A model generated the notes under the pieces. That model saw only the letters and a list, made by a program, of their open reading frames with translations. It did no database searches and was not told where the DNA came from. A stretch of 64,000 nucleotides of DNA, taken from CAIKMD01 sp035552195. Its GTDB lineage: Bacteria; Pseudomonadota; Alphaproteobacteria; ATCC43930; CGMCC-115725. Below, piece after piece: positions 24,670-33,915 of the stretch. How positions within the stretch are numbered: the stretch's first letter is position 1; every line of letters begins with the position of its first letter. The stretch lies in contig DASZLU010000011.1 in the NCBI GenBank assembly GCA_035552195.1, positions 1 through 64,000 on the forward strand, written 5' to 3'. The position numbers were made by a program, and so were the translations under genes.

Positions 24670-26091
24670 TCAGGCCTTGCCCGTGGTTGCGCGATGGCCT
24701 TCGGACGTGAGCGTGTGCTGCTCGCTTAACGCGGGGGCCGGCATCGCCAGATCGGGGCCTTTGCGAATCATGCGCCAGGCGAAGATCACGAAGGTCACGA
24801 GCAGCAGACTGTCGATCAGGAAATACACGGCGGTGGTGAAGCCGACGCTCGCCGGCGACAGGGCCGAGACCCCCTCGCTGGTGCGCAAGAGGCCGTAGAT
24901 AATCCAGGGCTGGCGCCCGACCTCGCGCACCGTCCAGCCCATATCGACGGCGATATAGCCGAGCGGGATCGACGCGACCCAGGCCCGGAGCAGCCATTTC
25001 TGCGCCGCGACGGTTTCGGTCTTCAACTGGCCCTTGTACGCGGCCCAGCCTGTCCACAGCATCAGGAAGAACAGCGCAAAGCCGATACCGGCCATGATGC
25101 GGAAGGCATAGAAGATCAGCGGCAAGAGCGGCGGTTGATCCTCCGGTGCGAAATCGTGCAGACCCTTCACCTGGCCGTCCAGCGTGTGAGTCGCGAGGAA
25201 GGACAGCACGCGGGGGATGGCGATCTCCCAATCGTTCTGCTGTGCGGCCTTGTCGGGCCAAGCCAGGATAGCCCAATCGGCCGACTTGCCGGGCCGGTTC
25301 GTGTCCCAATCGCCCTCGATCGCTGCGCCCTTCGCCGGCTGATCGGCAAAGACGGATTGGCCGCTGCCGTCGCCAAGCCAGATTTGCAGCGGCGTGACGA
25401 TGATGGCGAGGACGAAAGCCAATAGGAAGGATTTGCGGAAGAATGCAACCGAGCTGCCGCGCAGCAGATGCCAGGCGCTCGCGCCGCCGATCACGAAGAG
25501 GCTGGTCTCGAGGCACGCAACCCACATATGCGAGACGCCCCAGGGCATGTCGGGATTGAAGATCGCCTGCCAGTAATTCTCGATGACGAAACGGCCATTT
25601 TCCATATGGCCGCCGGCCGGGGTCTGCATCCAGGAATTGGCGACGAGGATCCAGAACGCCGACATCGATCCGCCGAGAGCGACCATCGACGTCGCAAAGA
25701 GATGCATGAAACGCGGTACGCGATCCCAGCCGAACATCATGATGCCGAGGAAGCCAGCCTCCAGCATGAAAGCCATGGCGCCTTCAAAGCCGAGGATATT
25801 GCCGAAGAAGCCGCCCGCGATGTTGGAGAAGGTGGCCCAGTTGGTGCCGAACTCGAATTCCAGCGGGATGCCGGTCACGACACCGACACCGAAATTCAAC
25901 AAGAACAGGCGGCTCCAGAAACGCGTGTGGTGATACCAGGCAATATCCTTGGTCTTGAGCCACATCATTTCGGTGACGACGAGGAACAGCGACAGGCCGA
26001 TGGTCAGCACCGGCCACAGAATGTGGAAGAGTGTCGTAATCGCGAATTGCAGGCGCGAGAGAACGACGACGTAGTCGGCGGCGCTGGTCAT
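24670..26091 (-). CDS. cydA: Cytochrome bd ubiquinol oxidase subunit I (short Q-loop, CIO type)
   Basis: 473 residues. Heme ligand His23 sits in RLQFAITTLFHILWPVL; the GFEGAMAFMLEAGFLG segment, a second ligand-region His in GVSHMWVACLETSLFV and the GRQPWIIYGLLRT quinol-site motif are present. The protein is shorter than E. coli CydA (522), because the Q-loop insert is missing, as in cyanide-insensitive oxidases (CioA). It would provide a terminal oxidase for low oxygen, cyanide or nitrosative stress. No clear FNR box precedes it in the 112 bp to the next gene. Confidence 0.96.
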   Translation of the reverse strand: MTSAADYVVVLSRLQFAITTLFHILWPVLTIGLSLFLVVTEMMWLKTKDIAWYHHTRFWSRLFLLNFGVGVVTGIPLEFEFGTNWATFSNIAGGFFGNILGFEGAMAFMLEAGFLGIMMFGWDRVPRFMHLFATSMVALGGSMSAFWILVANSWMQTPAGGHMENGRFVIENYWQAIFNPDMPWGVSHMWVACLETSLFVIGGASAWHLLRGSSVAFFRKSFLLAFVLAIIVTPLQIWLGDGSGQSVFADQPAKGAAIEGDWDTNRPGKSADWAILAWPDKAAQQNDWEIAIPRVLSFLATHTLDGQVKGLHDFAPEDQPPLLPLIFYAFRIMAGIGFALFFLMLWTGWAAYKGQLKTETVAAQKWLLRAWVASIPLGYIAVDMGWTVREVGRQPWIIYGLLRTSEGVSALSPASVGFTTAVYFLIDSLLLVTFVIFAWRMIRKGPDLAMPAPALSEQHTLTSEGHRATTGKA

Positions 26092-26203
26092 CCTGCACCC
26101 TTCGGGCGGCCGGAAATCTGCTCGATAGTGCCGCGATCAGCAAACGACGCAAGATCGCCGCGCTCTGCCGTGGCGTTAGGTCGCGCCGGATGTCGCATAG
26201 GCA

Positions 26204-27175
26204 CTATTTGTGACCGGGAAGAAATTCTTCGGTCATATATTTCGACATATCGGGTTCGGTCGGCAGGATGCCGAGCTCGACGAAGGAGGCTCGCACCGGC
26301 GCGACGGCGTCGGGCGGAAAGCTACCGCCGGGGGCGAATGACGGCATGACCGAGGCGTATTGTTTCTCTTCGACTTCTTCCGCGAAATGGTCCTTGGTGC
26401 GCGCGAAGGCGATGGTTTCTTTCTTATGCGTCTCCATGTAGGAGACGCCTTCGAGCCAGCCTTTGATGAAGCCGCGCACCGCGTTCGGCTCTTTCTTGAT
26501 CAGATCGTCCGAGGCGAAAACCACGTTTTGCAGAAAGGCGCCAACCCATTCGGACGCGGGCGCGAGCAGCCGGCCCTTCTTCTGCAATTCGAGGTTCCAG
26601 CCGAGCGCCGCGCCGCTGATTTGTGCGTCGATCGCTTTCGTCTCAAGCGCCGCGAGTTGTGCCGTGTATTCCGAGCCGTCATTGACGAAGGTGAAGCTGT
26701 TCGGGTCCCAGCCCTCTTTCTTCGCGATCTGGAAGGCGAGCCACTGTGTCAGCGAGCCGACCGTGGAGATGCCCATGCGGGCATTCTTCAAGTCGCTGAG
26801 CTTCTTGATCGGCGAATCATAGCCGACGATCACCCCGAACAGTGCCGGCGTGACGGCGATGCCGGCGACCGCTTTCTCGGGCGCGCCCTTGACCAAGAAC
26901 GCGATATCGGTGCCGGCGCCGAGACCCATATCGATGGCGCCAGCGGTCATCGCCTGATGCAGCTTGGCGCTGCCGCCGAGATCGATCTCGGTCACATCGA
27001 CGCCGTTCTTTTCATAGAATCTCTGCTCGATGCCGATGGCGAGTGGCAGGAAGTTGAAGGCCTGCGCCGAGCTGTTGCCGACCTTGATTGCTGGGTTGGC
27101 GTCCGCGGGCGCAGCACTCAACGCGGGGACCCCGAGAATAGCGGCGGCGACAAGAAAGCGTGGCGCGAGCGGCAT
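26204..27175 (-). CDS. NitT/TauT-type ABC substrate-binding protein (orphan)
   Basis: 323 residues; GGGGAGG is placed well before the ATG. Signal peptide about 1-26 (SAAPADANP). The body shows KVGNSSAQAFNFLPLAIG, FYEKNGVDVTEIDLGG and AIDMGLGAGTDIAF, typical of sulfonate/nitrate/aromatic binding proteins. More distant from the other NMT1 proteins in the window. It lies 112 bp upstream of cydA in the same direction but with no functional tie I can support. No permease or ATPase nearby. Confidence 0.87.
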   Translation of the reverse strand: MPLAPRFLVAAAILGVPALSAAPADANPAIKVGNSSAQAFNFLPLAIGIEQRFYEKNGVDVTEIDLGGSAKLHQAMTAGAIDMGLGAGTDIAFLVKGAPEKAVAGIAVTPALFGVIVGYDSPIKKLSDLKNARMGISTVGSLTQWLAFQIAKKEGWDPNSFTFVNDGSEYTAQLAALETKAIDAQISGAALGWNLELQKKGRLLAPASEWVGAFLQNVVFASDDLIKKEPNAVRGFIKGWLEGVSYMETHKKETIAFARTKDHFAEEVEEKQYASVMPSFAPGGSFPPDAVAPVRASFVELGILPTEPDMSKYMTEEFLPGHK

Positions 27176-27305
27176 GGCGGACCTCCCCGGTGAATGTTCT
27201 GACCACCGTTTAGCGGTCGGGGCACGGGCCGGGAAGAGGGTCCGTTACCCGGAATTGCCGCGTTAGCGCCATCCTCGCGCCGCTTTGATTGGGCATTGAT
27301 GCTGG

Positions 27306-28268
27306 ATGCACCCAGGAGGGGAGACCGCCCCGACGTCCGCCGATCGCGCCGCCTGGCGCGGGGAAAGCCGGCATGGCGTCGATATATGCGTCTGCACCTA
27401 CCGCCGGCCGCAGCTTGCGACCACACTCCAAGCGCTCGCGGTACAGACGGGCTGTACCGATCTCGATATCCGCGTCATCGTCGCCGATAACGATACCACG
27501 CCGGACGCTGCCACGACGATCGCGGCGCTCGGCGCGGCGCACGGTCTCGATCTCCATTACGTGCACGCGCCGGCGCGGAACATCTCGATTGCCCGCAACG
27601 CGTGCCTCGCTGCGGCGCAGGCCGAATTTCTCGCTTTTGTCGACGATGACGTGGTGCCATCGTCGGTCTGGCTGCAAGAACTCATGGCCGAAGCACAACG
27701 CGGCGATTGGGACGCGGTGCTCGGTCCCGTGCGGGCGATCTACCCGGGGGCGGTGCCCGCGTGGATGCGCGATGGCGATTTCCACTCGGCGCGCTACGTC
27801 AAGAAACAGGACCGGATTGTCACCGGCTACACGACGAGCGTGCTGCTGCGCCGCGATTTCATTTGTCGCCACGATCTGCGATTCGATGTCGCGCTCGGCC
27901 GGTACGGCGGCGAGGACACGGATTTTTTTTATCGCTTTTGCGATGCCGGCGGCCGCATCGGAGCTGCTGCCACCACGCTGGCGGAAGAGCCGGTGCCGAT
28001 CGAGCGCACCCGGCTTCGCTATATCTTGAAGCGCAATTTTCGCCAGGGCCAAACCCATGCGCGGCGTTTGCGGCAGCTCTCGCCCAGCGGCATCCGCCGC
28101 TTCTGCCAAGGCCCGATTGCCTTGGGCAAAGCAGCGCTGCTCGTCGCCGGCGCGCTGCTCCACCCGCGGCAGGTCAATCGGAGACTCTATCTCGCGCGGG
28201 CGGCGTTGCAATGCGGCGTTGCCGCCCGCTTCGCCGGCATCGGCGAGATCGAACTCTACGGCAATTGA
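27306..28268 (+). CDS. Family 2 glycosyltransferase
   Basis: 320 residues. After a 24-residue leader the GT-A fold begins at VDICVCTYRRP, with nucleotide-binding acid in VIVADNDTT and the metal-binding triad FVDDDVVPSS (Asp113-115). GGEDTDFFYRF matches the conserved ED region of GT2 enzymes. The C-terminal 90 residues are Arg-rich with a weak membrane-associated helix. It likely adds a sugar to a lipid-linked or surface polysaccharide on the cytoplasmic face. It converges, 9 bp apart, on the acp-fkbH-SGNH-MBOAT operon, so both may act on the same glycan. ATG chosen as the first in frame; no strong ribosome site. Confidence 0.85.
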   Translation: MHPGGETAPTSADRAAWRGESRHGVDICVCTYRRPQLATTLQALAVQTGCTDLDIRVIVADNDTTPDAATTIAALGAAHGLDLHYVHAPARNISIARNACLAAAQAEFLAFVDDDVVPSSVWLQELMAEAQRGDWDAVLGPVRAIYPGAVPAWMRDGDFHSARYVKKQDRIVTGYTTSVLLRRDFICRHDLRFDVALGRYGGEDTDFFYRFCDAGGRIGAAATTLAEEPVPIERTRLRYILKRNFRQGQTHARRLRQLSPSGIRRFCQGPIALGKAALLVAGALLHPRQVNRRLYLARAALQCGVAARFAGIGEIELYGN

Positions 28269-28277
28269 GACGGCGCG

Positions 28278-29714
28278 TCAGAAGCCCTTGTAGACGATAT
28301 CGGGTGCGGGCGACGCGAAGAGGATAATGGCCGCCGCCGTCACGACGACCAACGCGGTGCACCAAGAGGTGCGCAGATAGCGCGACAGCACGATGGGTTG
28401 CTCGCGCCATTCGATGCCCATCAGCAAGTTGCGCATTGCTTCGCCCACGGCGATCAGGACCGTCGCCAGGCCGAAGATCGCGATGGTGATGCATAGCGAC
28501 GCCTCAATCCCGAGCGCCTGTGCGAAGCCCGCCATCTGCGACCAGTTCGACCAGAACCACAGCAGAGTAAATGCGAACCAGGTAAAGGTGAGGCCGCGGG
28601 CCAACGCGAGGTAGAGCGCGTTGCGCGTCAGATCGAGATAGCGCTTCCGCCCCAGCCGGTTTTGCATCAGCAGTTGGTAGAGCTTGTTCATGGCGACGCC
28701 GCCGCCCTGGAGGAAGCCGAAGAAGACGAATTCGGATGTCTGACCGTGCCAGAGGCCGACCAGGAAGAAGGTCACGAAATAGGCGGCGACGGCGACGTAG
28801 GGTGCGAGCGCGGGCGCGGTGATGCGCTCCATCCCGACCAGCATCAGCGGGTTATAGACATAGGTCTTGAGCCAGCTCGACAGCGTGATGTGCCATCGGC
28901 CCCAGAAATCGATGAAACAGCCGGCGATGAACGGACGGTTGAAATTCTCCGGCAACGCGATGCGGAAGAAACGGGCGACGCCGATCACGACATCGGTGTA
29001 GCCGGAAAAATTCATGTAAAGATAGATCGGATAGAGCGCGACGATTGCGGTGCCGATCCCGATGCGCTGAGGCAAGGAAGCATCGGGCGTAAGAACGCCG
29101 ATCGCCGCATGCTGCGCCTGCTCGAACAGCATCGAGACGATTGCGACCTTGAAATAACCGATGACGATCCGCTCGATCGCGCGCCCGGCGATTACCAGGT
29201 CGAGCGGGAGCGGCTCGACCTCCATCCGACGGTAATCCTGATAGCGTTGGATCGGTCCCGAGGTCAGGGCGGTGAAGTTCAGCGTGTAGTTCAGATAAGA
29301 CAGAGGGCTGACCCGTTCGGGAATGACGCCTTGATGGCTGTCGATGATCAGATGCAGCACGCGGAAGAAGACATAGGACAAGCCGACCAGCACATAAGGA
29401 AATGGCATCAACACCGTGCTGGGCACGAAGCTGTAGCGTTTGAGCCAGAAAAATCCTGCGACGATGACGATCAGCAGCGCCGGAAAAAGCCATTTCTTTG
29501 CGCCGTCGCGAACGACGCGCTGCGCGACGAAGCCGATAGCGAGGAACGCCGCGAACGGAATGACAGCCAGCGGGCTACGCGCGAAGCTGGCGAAGAAGAC
29601 GAAATTGACGACGAGCAGCACGAGGCGCGGCCAGCCGCCTCGCGTCGCCGCCAGATTGAACAGCAGAGCGGCGATCGCGGCGAAGGCGAGGAATTGGAGC
29701 GAGGGAACAATCAA
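28278..29714 (-). CDS. MBOAT-family membrane O-acyltransferase (AlgI/DltB type)
   Basis: 478 residues from a TTG that overlaps the preceding stop (TTGA); this start gives IVPSLQFLAF, matching the usual MBOAT N-terminus, whereas the ATG at 29753 only adds residues overlapping the SGNH gene. About eleven helices; conserved FWGRWHITLSSWLKTYVYNPL and the catalytic His in GLWHGQTSEFVFFG. Such proteins pass acyl groups from a cytoplasmic carrier across the membrane to extracytoplasmic polymers, together with SGNH partners (DltB/DltD, AlgI/AlgJ). As the last gene of the acp-fkbH operon it is the likely transfer channel for the group loaded by FkbH. Confidence 0.9.
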   Translation of the reverse strand: MIVPSLQFLAFAAIAALLFNLAATRGGWPRLVLLVVNFVFFASFARSPLAVIPFAAFLAIGFVAQRVVRDGAKKWLFPALLIVIVAGFFWLKRYSFVPSTVLMPFPYVLVGLSYVFFRVLHLIIDSHQGVIPERVSPLSYLNYTLNFTALTSGPIQRYQDYRRMEVEPLPLDLVIAGRAIERIVIGYFKVAIVSMLFEQAQHAAIGVLTPDASLPQRIGIGTAIVALYPIYLYMNFSGYTDVVIGVARFFRIALPENFNRPFIAGCFIDFWGRWHITLSSWLKTYVYNPLMLVGMERITAPALAPYVAVAAYFVTFFLVGLWHGQTSEFVFFGFLQGGGVAMNKLYQLLMQNRLGRKRYLDLTRNALYLALARGLTFTWFAFTLLWFWSNWSQMAGFAQALGIEASLCITIAIFGLATVLIAVGEAMRNLLMGIEWREQPIVLSRYLRTSWCTALVVVTAAAIILFASPAPDIVYKGF

Positions 29715-30844
29715 CGCAATGCTCTCATCTGGTGAATTGCCGCCATGCCACAATCGGCGAACGCGCCGTTCGTGAGGCGGCCGGCGATATAAGAGCCGAC
29801 GGCTGGTTGTCCCGCGCCGGTGAGATGGCCATCAACGGTGTAATAGAAATGCTCGGGCGCGGGATCATGGCGCAGCACCCGCGACGTATCGATGAAAGAC
29901 GCGCCGTGATCCGCCGCCAGCGTGGCAATGGCATCGGGCAGGGCGGTGGGATCGACGCCGGGCGGGGCCGTGCGTCCGGGCGCCATCATGGCGACCTCCG
30001 CCTCCTGCGGAATGAAGGCGACGACGAAGGGGACGCCCGCCTGCCGGGCGCGCGCGCTGAGAGCAGCCGTGATCTTGTTCAGGATGTCCAGCCGTTCGCG
30101 CCATTTCTCGGTGAAGGGCGGGCGGAGGAAATCGGCGCGGTCGCCATACTGCAGATAGAGCGGCAGGTAGATCGAAGGGTCGCGGTACAGGTAATGCTGC
30201 GTCATTTCCAGGGCGCGGCTGTCCTTCAGTGCCTGGAAGGCACGTTCCGGTAGGCTTGGCGTCGGCCGCGCATGGCCGACCGCGGGCGCAAGGTCTTCCT
30301 GAAGATCGAACGGCGCGACGATCAGCACCACGGCGCTCGGATGCAGCCGCAAGGCTTCGTCCATCCGTGGCAGAAGCTGTTCGCCGAACCCGGCGAGCGC
30401 GCCGAGATTTTGCACCTCGACCGGCTCGCCGCATGTCTTTGTGAGATCCGTCTCGATCGAGGCGGCGATCGATTGCCGATAAGGCACGAGATAGCCTTCG
30501 GTGAGCGAGCTGCCGAGCAATGCGATGCGGCGATGCCCCGCCGGCAGCGGGCCGCAAGACGCATCCGAGCGGTAACCGCAATCATTATAGGCACTGACAT
30601 ACCACGGACCTTCCGAGGTCTTCATCGTGGCCGCGCAATTCGGTCGATAACGCACGCCGACTTGAGTATCGGTCAGGCGACAAGCGTTGGTGAGCTGCTG
30701 CGGCCAGATAAGGCGCGAAGCAAGCTCGGCACCGCCGACTGGCACGCAGATCGTGAGCAGCGCGATCAGCGGCAGCAGCCACAGATCTCGCCGCGGCAGG
30801 TCGGCGAGGGCCGCGGCGATCCAGGCATGCATGGTCGCTCTCAT
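29711..30844 (-). CDS. Membrane-anchored SGNH/AlgJ-like protein (second paralogue)
   Basis: 377 residues; ATG overlaps the upstream stop as ATGA. One N-terminal membrane segment (about 20-42, DLWLLPLIALLTICVPVGGA) puts the rest in the periplasm. The SGNH fold is marked by block I LLGSSLTEGY and the late catalytic pair in TVDGHLTGAGQ (Asp and His three residues apart). Cys residues in NACRLTD, NDCGYRS and ASCGPL are shared with its neighbour and may form disulfides. Family members complete acyl transfer to, or removal from, surface polysaccharide with an MBOAT partner, whose gene overlaps the 3' end. Very similar in layout to the preceding gene product. Confidence 0.85.
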   Translation of the reverse strand: MRATMHAWIAAALADLPRRDLWLLPLIALLTICVPVGGAELASRLIWPQQLTNACRLTDTQVGVRYRPNCAATMKTSEGPWYVSAYNDCGYRSDASCGPLPAGHRRIALLGSSLTEGYLVPYRQSIAASIETDLTKTCGEPVEVQNLGALAGFGEQLLPRMDEALRLHPSAVVLIVAPFDLQEDLAPAVGHARPTPSLPERAFQALKDSRALEMTQHYLYRDPSIYLPLYLQYGDRADFLRPPFTEKWRERLDILNKITAALSARARQAGVPFVVAFIPQEAEVAMMAPGRTAPPGVDPTALPDAIATLAADHGASFIDTSRVLRHDPAPEHFYYTVDGHLTGAGQPAVGSYIAGRLTNGAFADCGMAAIHQMRALR

Positions 30845-31983
30845 TGCGCAGCCTCGGCGCTCGCTGCGATCGTACCGCGGCAGACGCCAAATGGTCCGCT
30901 TTTTGTGCCGGCGAGTTCGTGCGCGATATAGGCGCCGACGATCGGCTGGCCTTCCCCGGTAAGGTGACCGTCGACTTGGTAATAAAGGCGCTCCGGCGCC
31001 GGGTGTTGGCGCAAGGCGATCGAGCTGTCGACGAACTGCGCGCCGCGGCGCTTGGCGATCTCGGCAATCGCCGTCGGCAAGGCCGTGGGATCGATGCGGG
31101 GTGGCGGGGTGCGGCCCGCGGCCATCATCGCGACCTGCGCTTCTTGTGGCACGAAAGCGACAACAAAGTCGACGCCATTGCTGCGCGCGCGGTCGCTCAT
31201 CCCCGCGATAATGCCGTCCAATGCTTGGAGCCGGTTCTGCCATTTCGCGGTGAGCGGGGGCCGTAAGAAGTCGGCTTTATCGCCGTAGCGCAGATACAGC
31301 GGCAGATAGACGGACGGATTCCGAAAAAGGAAATGCTGGGCCATTTTAAGGGCTCGGCTGTCCTTGATATCCTCGAACATCTTTTTTTGAAAGCTCATTG
31401 AAGAGCTACTAAGGGGATTGCCGGCCCTCTCGCTATTGGGCGCGGGATCGCTGGCGAGTTCTTCGAGGTCAAACGGCGCAACGACGAGCACGACCGCTGT
31501 TGGTTTCAAGCGCAAGGCCTCGTCCATTCGAATCAAGAGCTGAGGACCGAAGGAAGCAAGAGCCCCTAAATTCTGTACATCGACGGGCGCACCGCAGGTC
31601 CGCGTCAGATCGGCTGCGAGCCTTGCCGCGATCGTGTCGGTGTATTCGACGAGATAGCCCTCGCTGGTCGAGCTACCCAGCAAGGCGATGCGACGGCTTC
31701 CCGCTGCCAAGGGACCACAAGGGGTGGCGGAGCGGTAACCGCAGTTATTGTAGCTCGCGATGTACCACGGACCTTCCGGTGTCTTCATCGTCGTCGAGCA
31801 ATTTGGCTGGTACCGGACGCCGACCGCTGGGTCCGAAAGACGGCAAGCGTTGACAAGCTGCTCCGGCCAAATCGTTCGCGCAGCGAACTCGGCGCCGAGA
31901 GCCAAAACCACCATTGTCGCAAACGAAACGAGCGGCAGCAGCCACAGATCCCGCCGTGGCAGGCCCCCAAGCGCGAGCGTCAC
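30841..31983 (-). CDS. Membrane-anchored SGNH/AlgJ-like protein (first paralogue)
   Basis: 380 residues from GTG placed immediately after the fkbH stop (TAG-GTG). N-terminal anchor about 12-34 (LWLLPLVSFATMVVLALGAE). Block I LLGSSTSEGY, and catalytic Asp/His in QVDGHLTGEGQ. It parallels the next gene along its whole length (NACRLSD, GPWYIASYNNCGYRS, VPQEAQVAMMA) but carries a Ser/Asn-rich insertion (about 190-205, NSERAGNPLSSSS). Probably arose by tandem duplication. Two SGNH proteins per MBOAT resembles AlgJ/AlgX, where one partner prepares and the other transfers the acyl group; that division of labour is inference here. Confidence 0.85.
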   Translation of the reverse strand: MTLALGGLPRRDLWLLPLVSFATMVVLALGAEFAARTIWPEQLVNACRLSDPAVGVRYQPNCSTTMKTPEGPWYIASYNNCGYRSATPCGPLAAGSRRIALLGSSTSEGYLVEYTDTIAARLAADLTRTCGAPVDVQNLGALASFGPQLLIRMDEALRLKPTAVVLVVAPFDLEELASDPAPNSERAGNPLSSSSMSFQKKMFEDIKDSRALKMAQHFLFRNPSVYLPLYLRYGDKADFLRPPLTAKWQNRLQALDGIIAGMSDRARSNGVDFVVAFVPQEAQVAMMAAGRTPPPRIDPTALPTAIAEIAKRRGAQFVDSSIALRQHPAPERLYYQVDGHLTGEGQPIVGAYIAHELAGTKSGPFGVCRGTIAASAEAAQ

Positions 31984-33915
31984 CTAGACCTCCGCGAGCG
32001 TCCGGTTGAAGCGGCGGACGGTCATCGGCGCGGCGTCGATCTCGGTGGAACAGGCCAATGCCCAAATCGTCGTGCCGTCGGCATCCTCGCGCAGTTTGGA
32101 GAAGCCAAGCTTGGCATAGTGGTCGCGCACCATCGCGTTCTTCTCGCTCGGCCGATAAATGCCGACCAGCGTGTCGATGGCTTCCTCGCGCGCGCGCATC
32201 ACGATCTCGCGCAGCACCATCTCTTCGACCTTGCGTCCGAGAACGCGACAGCTCATCAGCCAGGTGTCGATCTGCCAGGCGTGACTGCCGAGCTGGTTGC
32301 CGGCTTCCGGACGGCACACGATGACGCTGATCATGCCGTTATCACCGAAGCGATCGGTCAAGCGGACCTGGAGCGTGAAGACCGCCGGATCTTCTTCCGC
32401 CGCCGCGACATCGGCCTCGCTATAGCGCCGCGTCGTGAGGTTGAACTGATTCGACTTGTTGATGAGCTGGCTGATCCGTGCGCGGCCGGTGCGATCGAAG
32501 GGCGCGAAGACGATCTCCATGTCGAGTGAGGCAAGGTAGGAGTCCAGATCGCCGGCCTGCTTTTGCAGAGCCACACGCCGCGCATTCGATTGATACATCT
32601 CGGCGCGCTCGCGATCCTCGCTCGAAAAGGCGATGGATTCAAAATAGCCGGCCGCGGCCAGGGTGCGGGCATAGAGCGCCGGGTCGTCCGGCAGTTCCGG
32701 CACCGCGACGGCGGGCAGCATCTGGCGTACCAGATCGCGCTCCATGGGATTGTCGTCGACGAGGACCATCGCATCGAGACCGAGGCACAATTCCTCGGCG
32801 ATGGCTTTGATGTTTGTCGCCTTGTCCTGCCAATTCGCCTGAAAGACCGCGATGTGGTCCTCTTTCAGCAACATCTCGGGATGTTGCCGAAACGGCGTGC
32901 GCGCGACCGACTCTTCGTTCTTCGATGAGACGGCGAGCACGATGCCGCGCTGACGCAGCGCTAGCGCCATTTCCTGCAACGCGAGATGTGCCTCGCCGGT
33001 GGCGTCGCCCTGGGCGAGCTTGATGCCCTCAAGACCGTCATCGCCGATCACGCCGCCCCAGACCGTGTTGTCGAGATCGAGGACGAGGCATTTGCGGCTC
33101 CTGCCGCGCAACGCGCCGAGGAGCCGCGCCACATGCTCAGCATAGATCGGCATGCAGCGATTGTCGCAGGCGAGTTTCGCCATGTTCCAGAGCGCCGGTG
33201 AATGCCAGAGACCGAGACCAATGGTCTCGGCGAGGCTCGCGACATCGAGCAGCAGATCCTCGGTGCCCGGCATGCTTTCCGCGATGGTGCGGTTGAGAGA
33301 TGCTATCACGCGGCGCCGCGTGCCTGGGACGCTGCGATCGAAGCTGCCGAACAGGCCTTCGGGCGGCGGTGGAACTGTCTGAACGATCGAGATCGCGCCG
33401 CCGTGGTGCCGAAGCGCCTGCCGCAGCTCGGACAGATAATTGAGGGCGGCGTCGACCGTCGCACTCTCTGCTGATTGATCGCCGGCGGCGAAGCGGAGCG
33501 GCAGACCACGATGATCGATGGCGAGCAAAACGGCATCTGGCTTACGGGCATTGATGACGCTGTCGGGCGCGAAGGCTTGCTGCGCAACTTGCCCGTAAGG
33601 CGCGAGAATGCATTCGAGCGCGAACCCATAGCGGGCGGCGCTCGCGATCAGCAACGGCACGAGCAGATCGAGCGTGCCGTTGCCAAGAATACCCAGACGG
33701 AAAGGCTGCAGCGGCGACAGATCGCGGCCTTGCTGTTGCGCGCGCATCATCGCGCGACCGAGCCGGCCGAGCTGATTATCATCGAGAGCATGGCCGGCCA
33801 GGGTGCGGCACAGCGCGCCGGGCGCTGTCGCGATGTCGAGCTGCTTGAGCTTTGCCACGAAATCAGCCGGCGGCGCCGGCAGCCAGGCAAGGCTGGTGTA
33901 AAGGTCGTCGCTCAT
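31984..33915 (-). CDS. FkbH-type HAD-superfamily enzyme (glyceryl-carrier-protein loading)
   Basis: 643 residues. An N-terminal SGNH-like/regulatory region (about 1-270) is followed by the HAD-IIIC domain with nucleophile motif LVLDLDNTVWGG (Asp280, Asp282), VSSKNEES and LVDDNPMERD, and a C-terminal GNAT-like domain (about 490-620) containing ISQLINKSNQFNLTTRR, a strong FkbH family signature. Characterised FkbH proteins take 1,3-bisphosphoglycerate, remove phosphate and load a D-glyceryl group onto an acyl carrier protein, in tetronate and FK520-type polyketide pathways. Here no polyketide synthase is present; instead the ATG overlaps the stop of an acyl carrier protein gene and SGNH/MBOAT genes follow. 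Confidence 0.93.
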   Translation of the reverse strand: MSDDLYTSLAWLPAPPADFVAKLKQLDIATAPGALCRTLAGHALDDNQLGRLGRAMMRAQQQGRDLSPLQPFRLGILGNGTLDLLVPLLIASAARYGFALECILAPYGQVAQQAFAPDSVINARKPDAVLLAIDHRGLPLRFAAGDQSAESATVDAALNYLSELRQALRHHGGAISIVQTVPPPPEGLFGSFDRSVPGTRRRVIASLNRTIAESMPGTEDLLLDVASLAETIGLGLWHSPALWNMAKLACDNRCMPIYAEHVARLLGALRGRSRKCLVLDLDNTVWGGVIGDDGLEGIKLAQGDATGEAHLALQEMALALRQRGIVLAVSSKNEESVARTPFRQHPEMLLKEDHIAVFQANWQDKATNIKAIAEELCLGLDAMVLVDDNPMERDLVRQMLPAVAVPELPDDPALYARTLAAAGYFESIAFSSEDRERAEMYQSNARRVALQKQAGDLDSYLASLDMEIVFAPFDRTGRARISQLINKSNQFNLTTRRYSEADVAAAEEDPAVFTLQVRLTDRFGDNGMISVIVCRPEAGNQLGSHAWQIDTWLMSCRVLGRKVEEMVLREIVMRAREEAIDTLVGIYRPSEKNAMVRDHYAKLGFSKLREDADGTTIWALACSTEIDAAPMTVRRFNRTLAEV

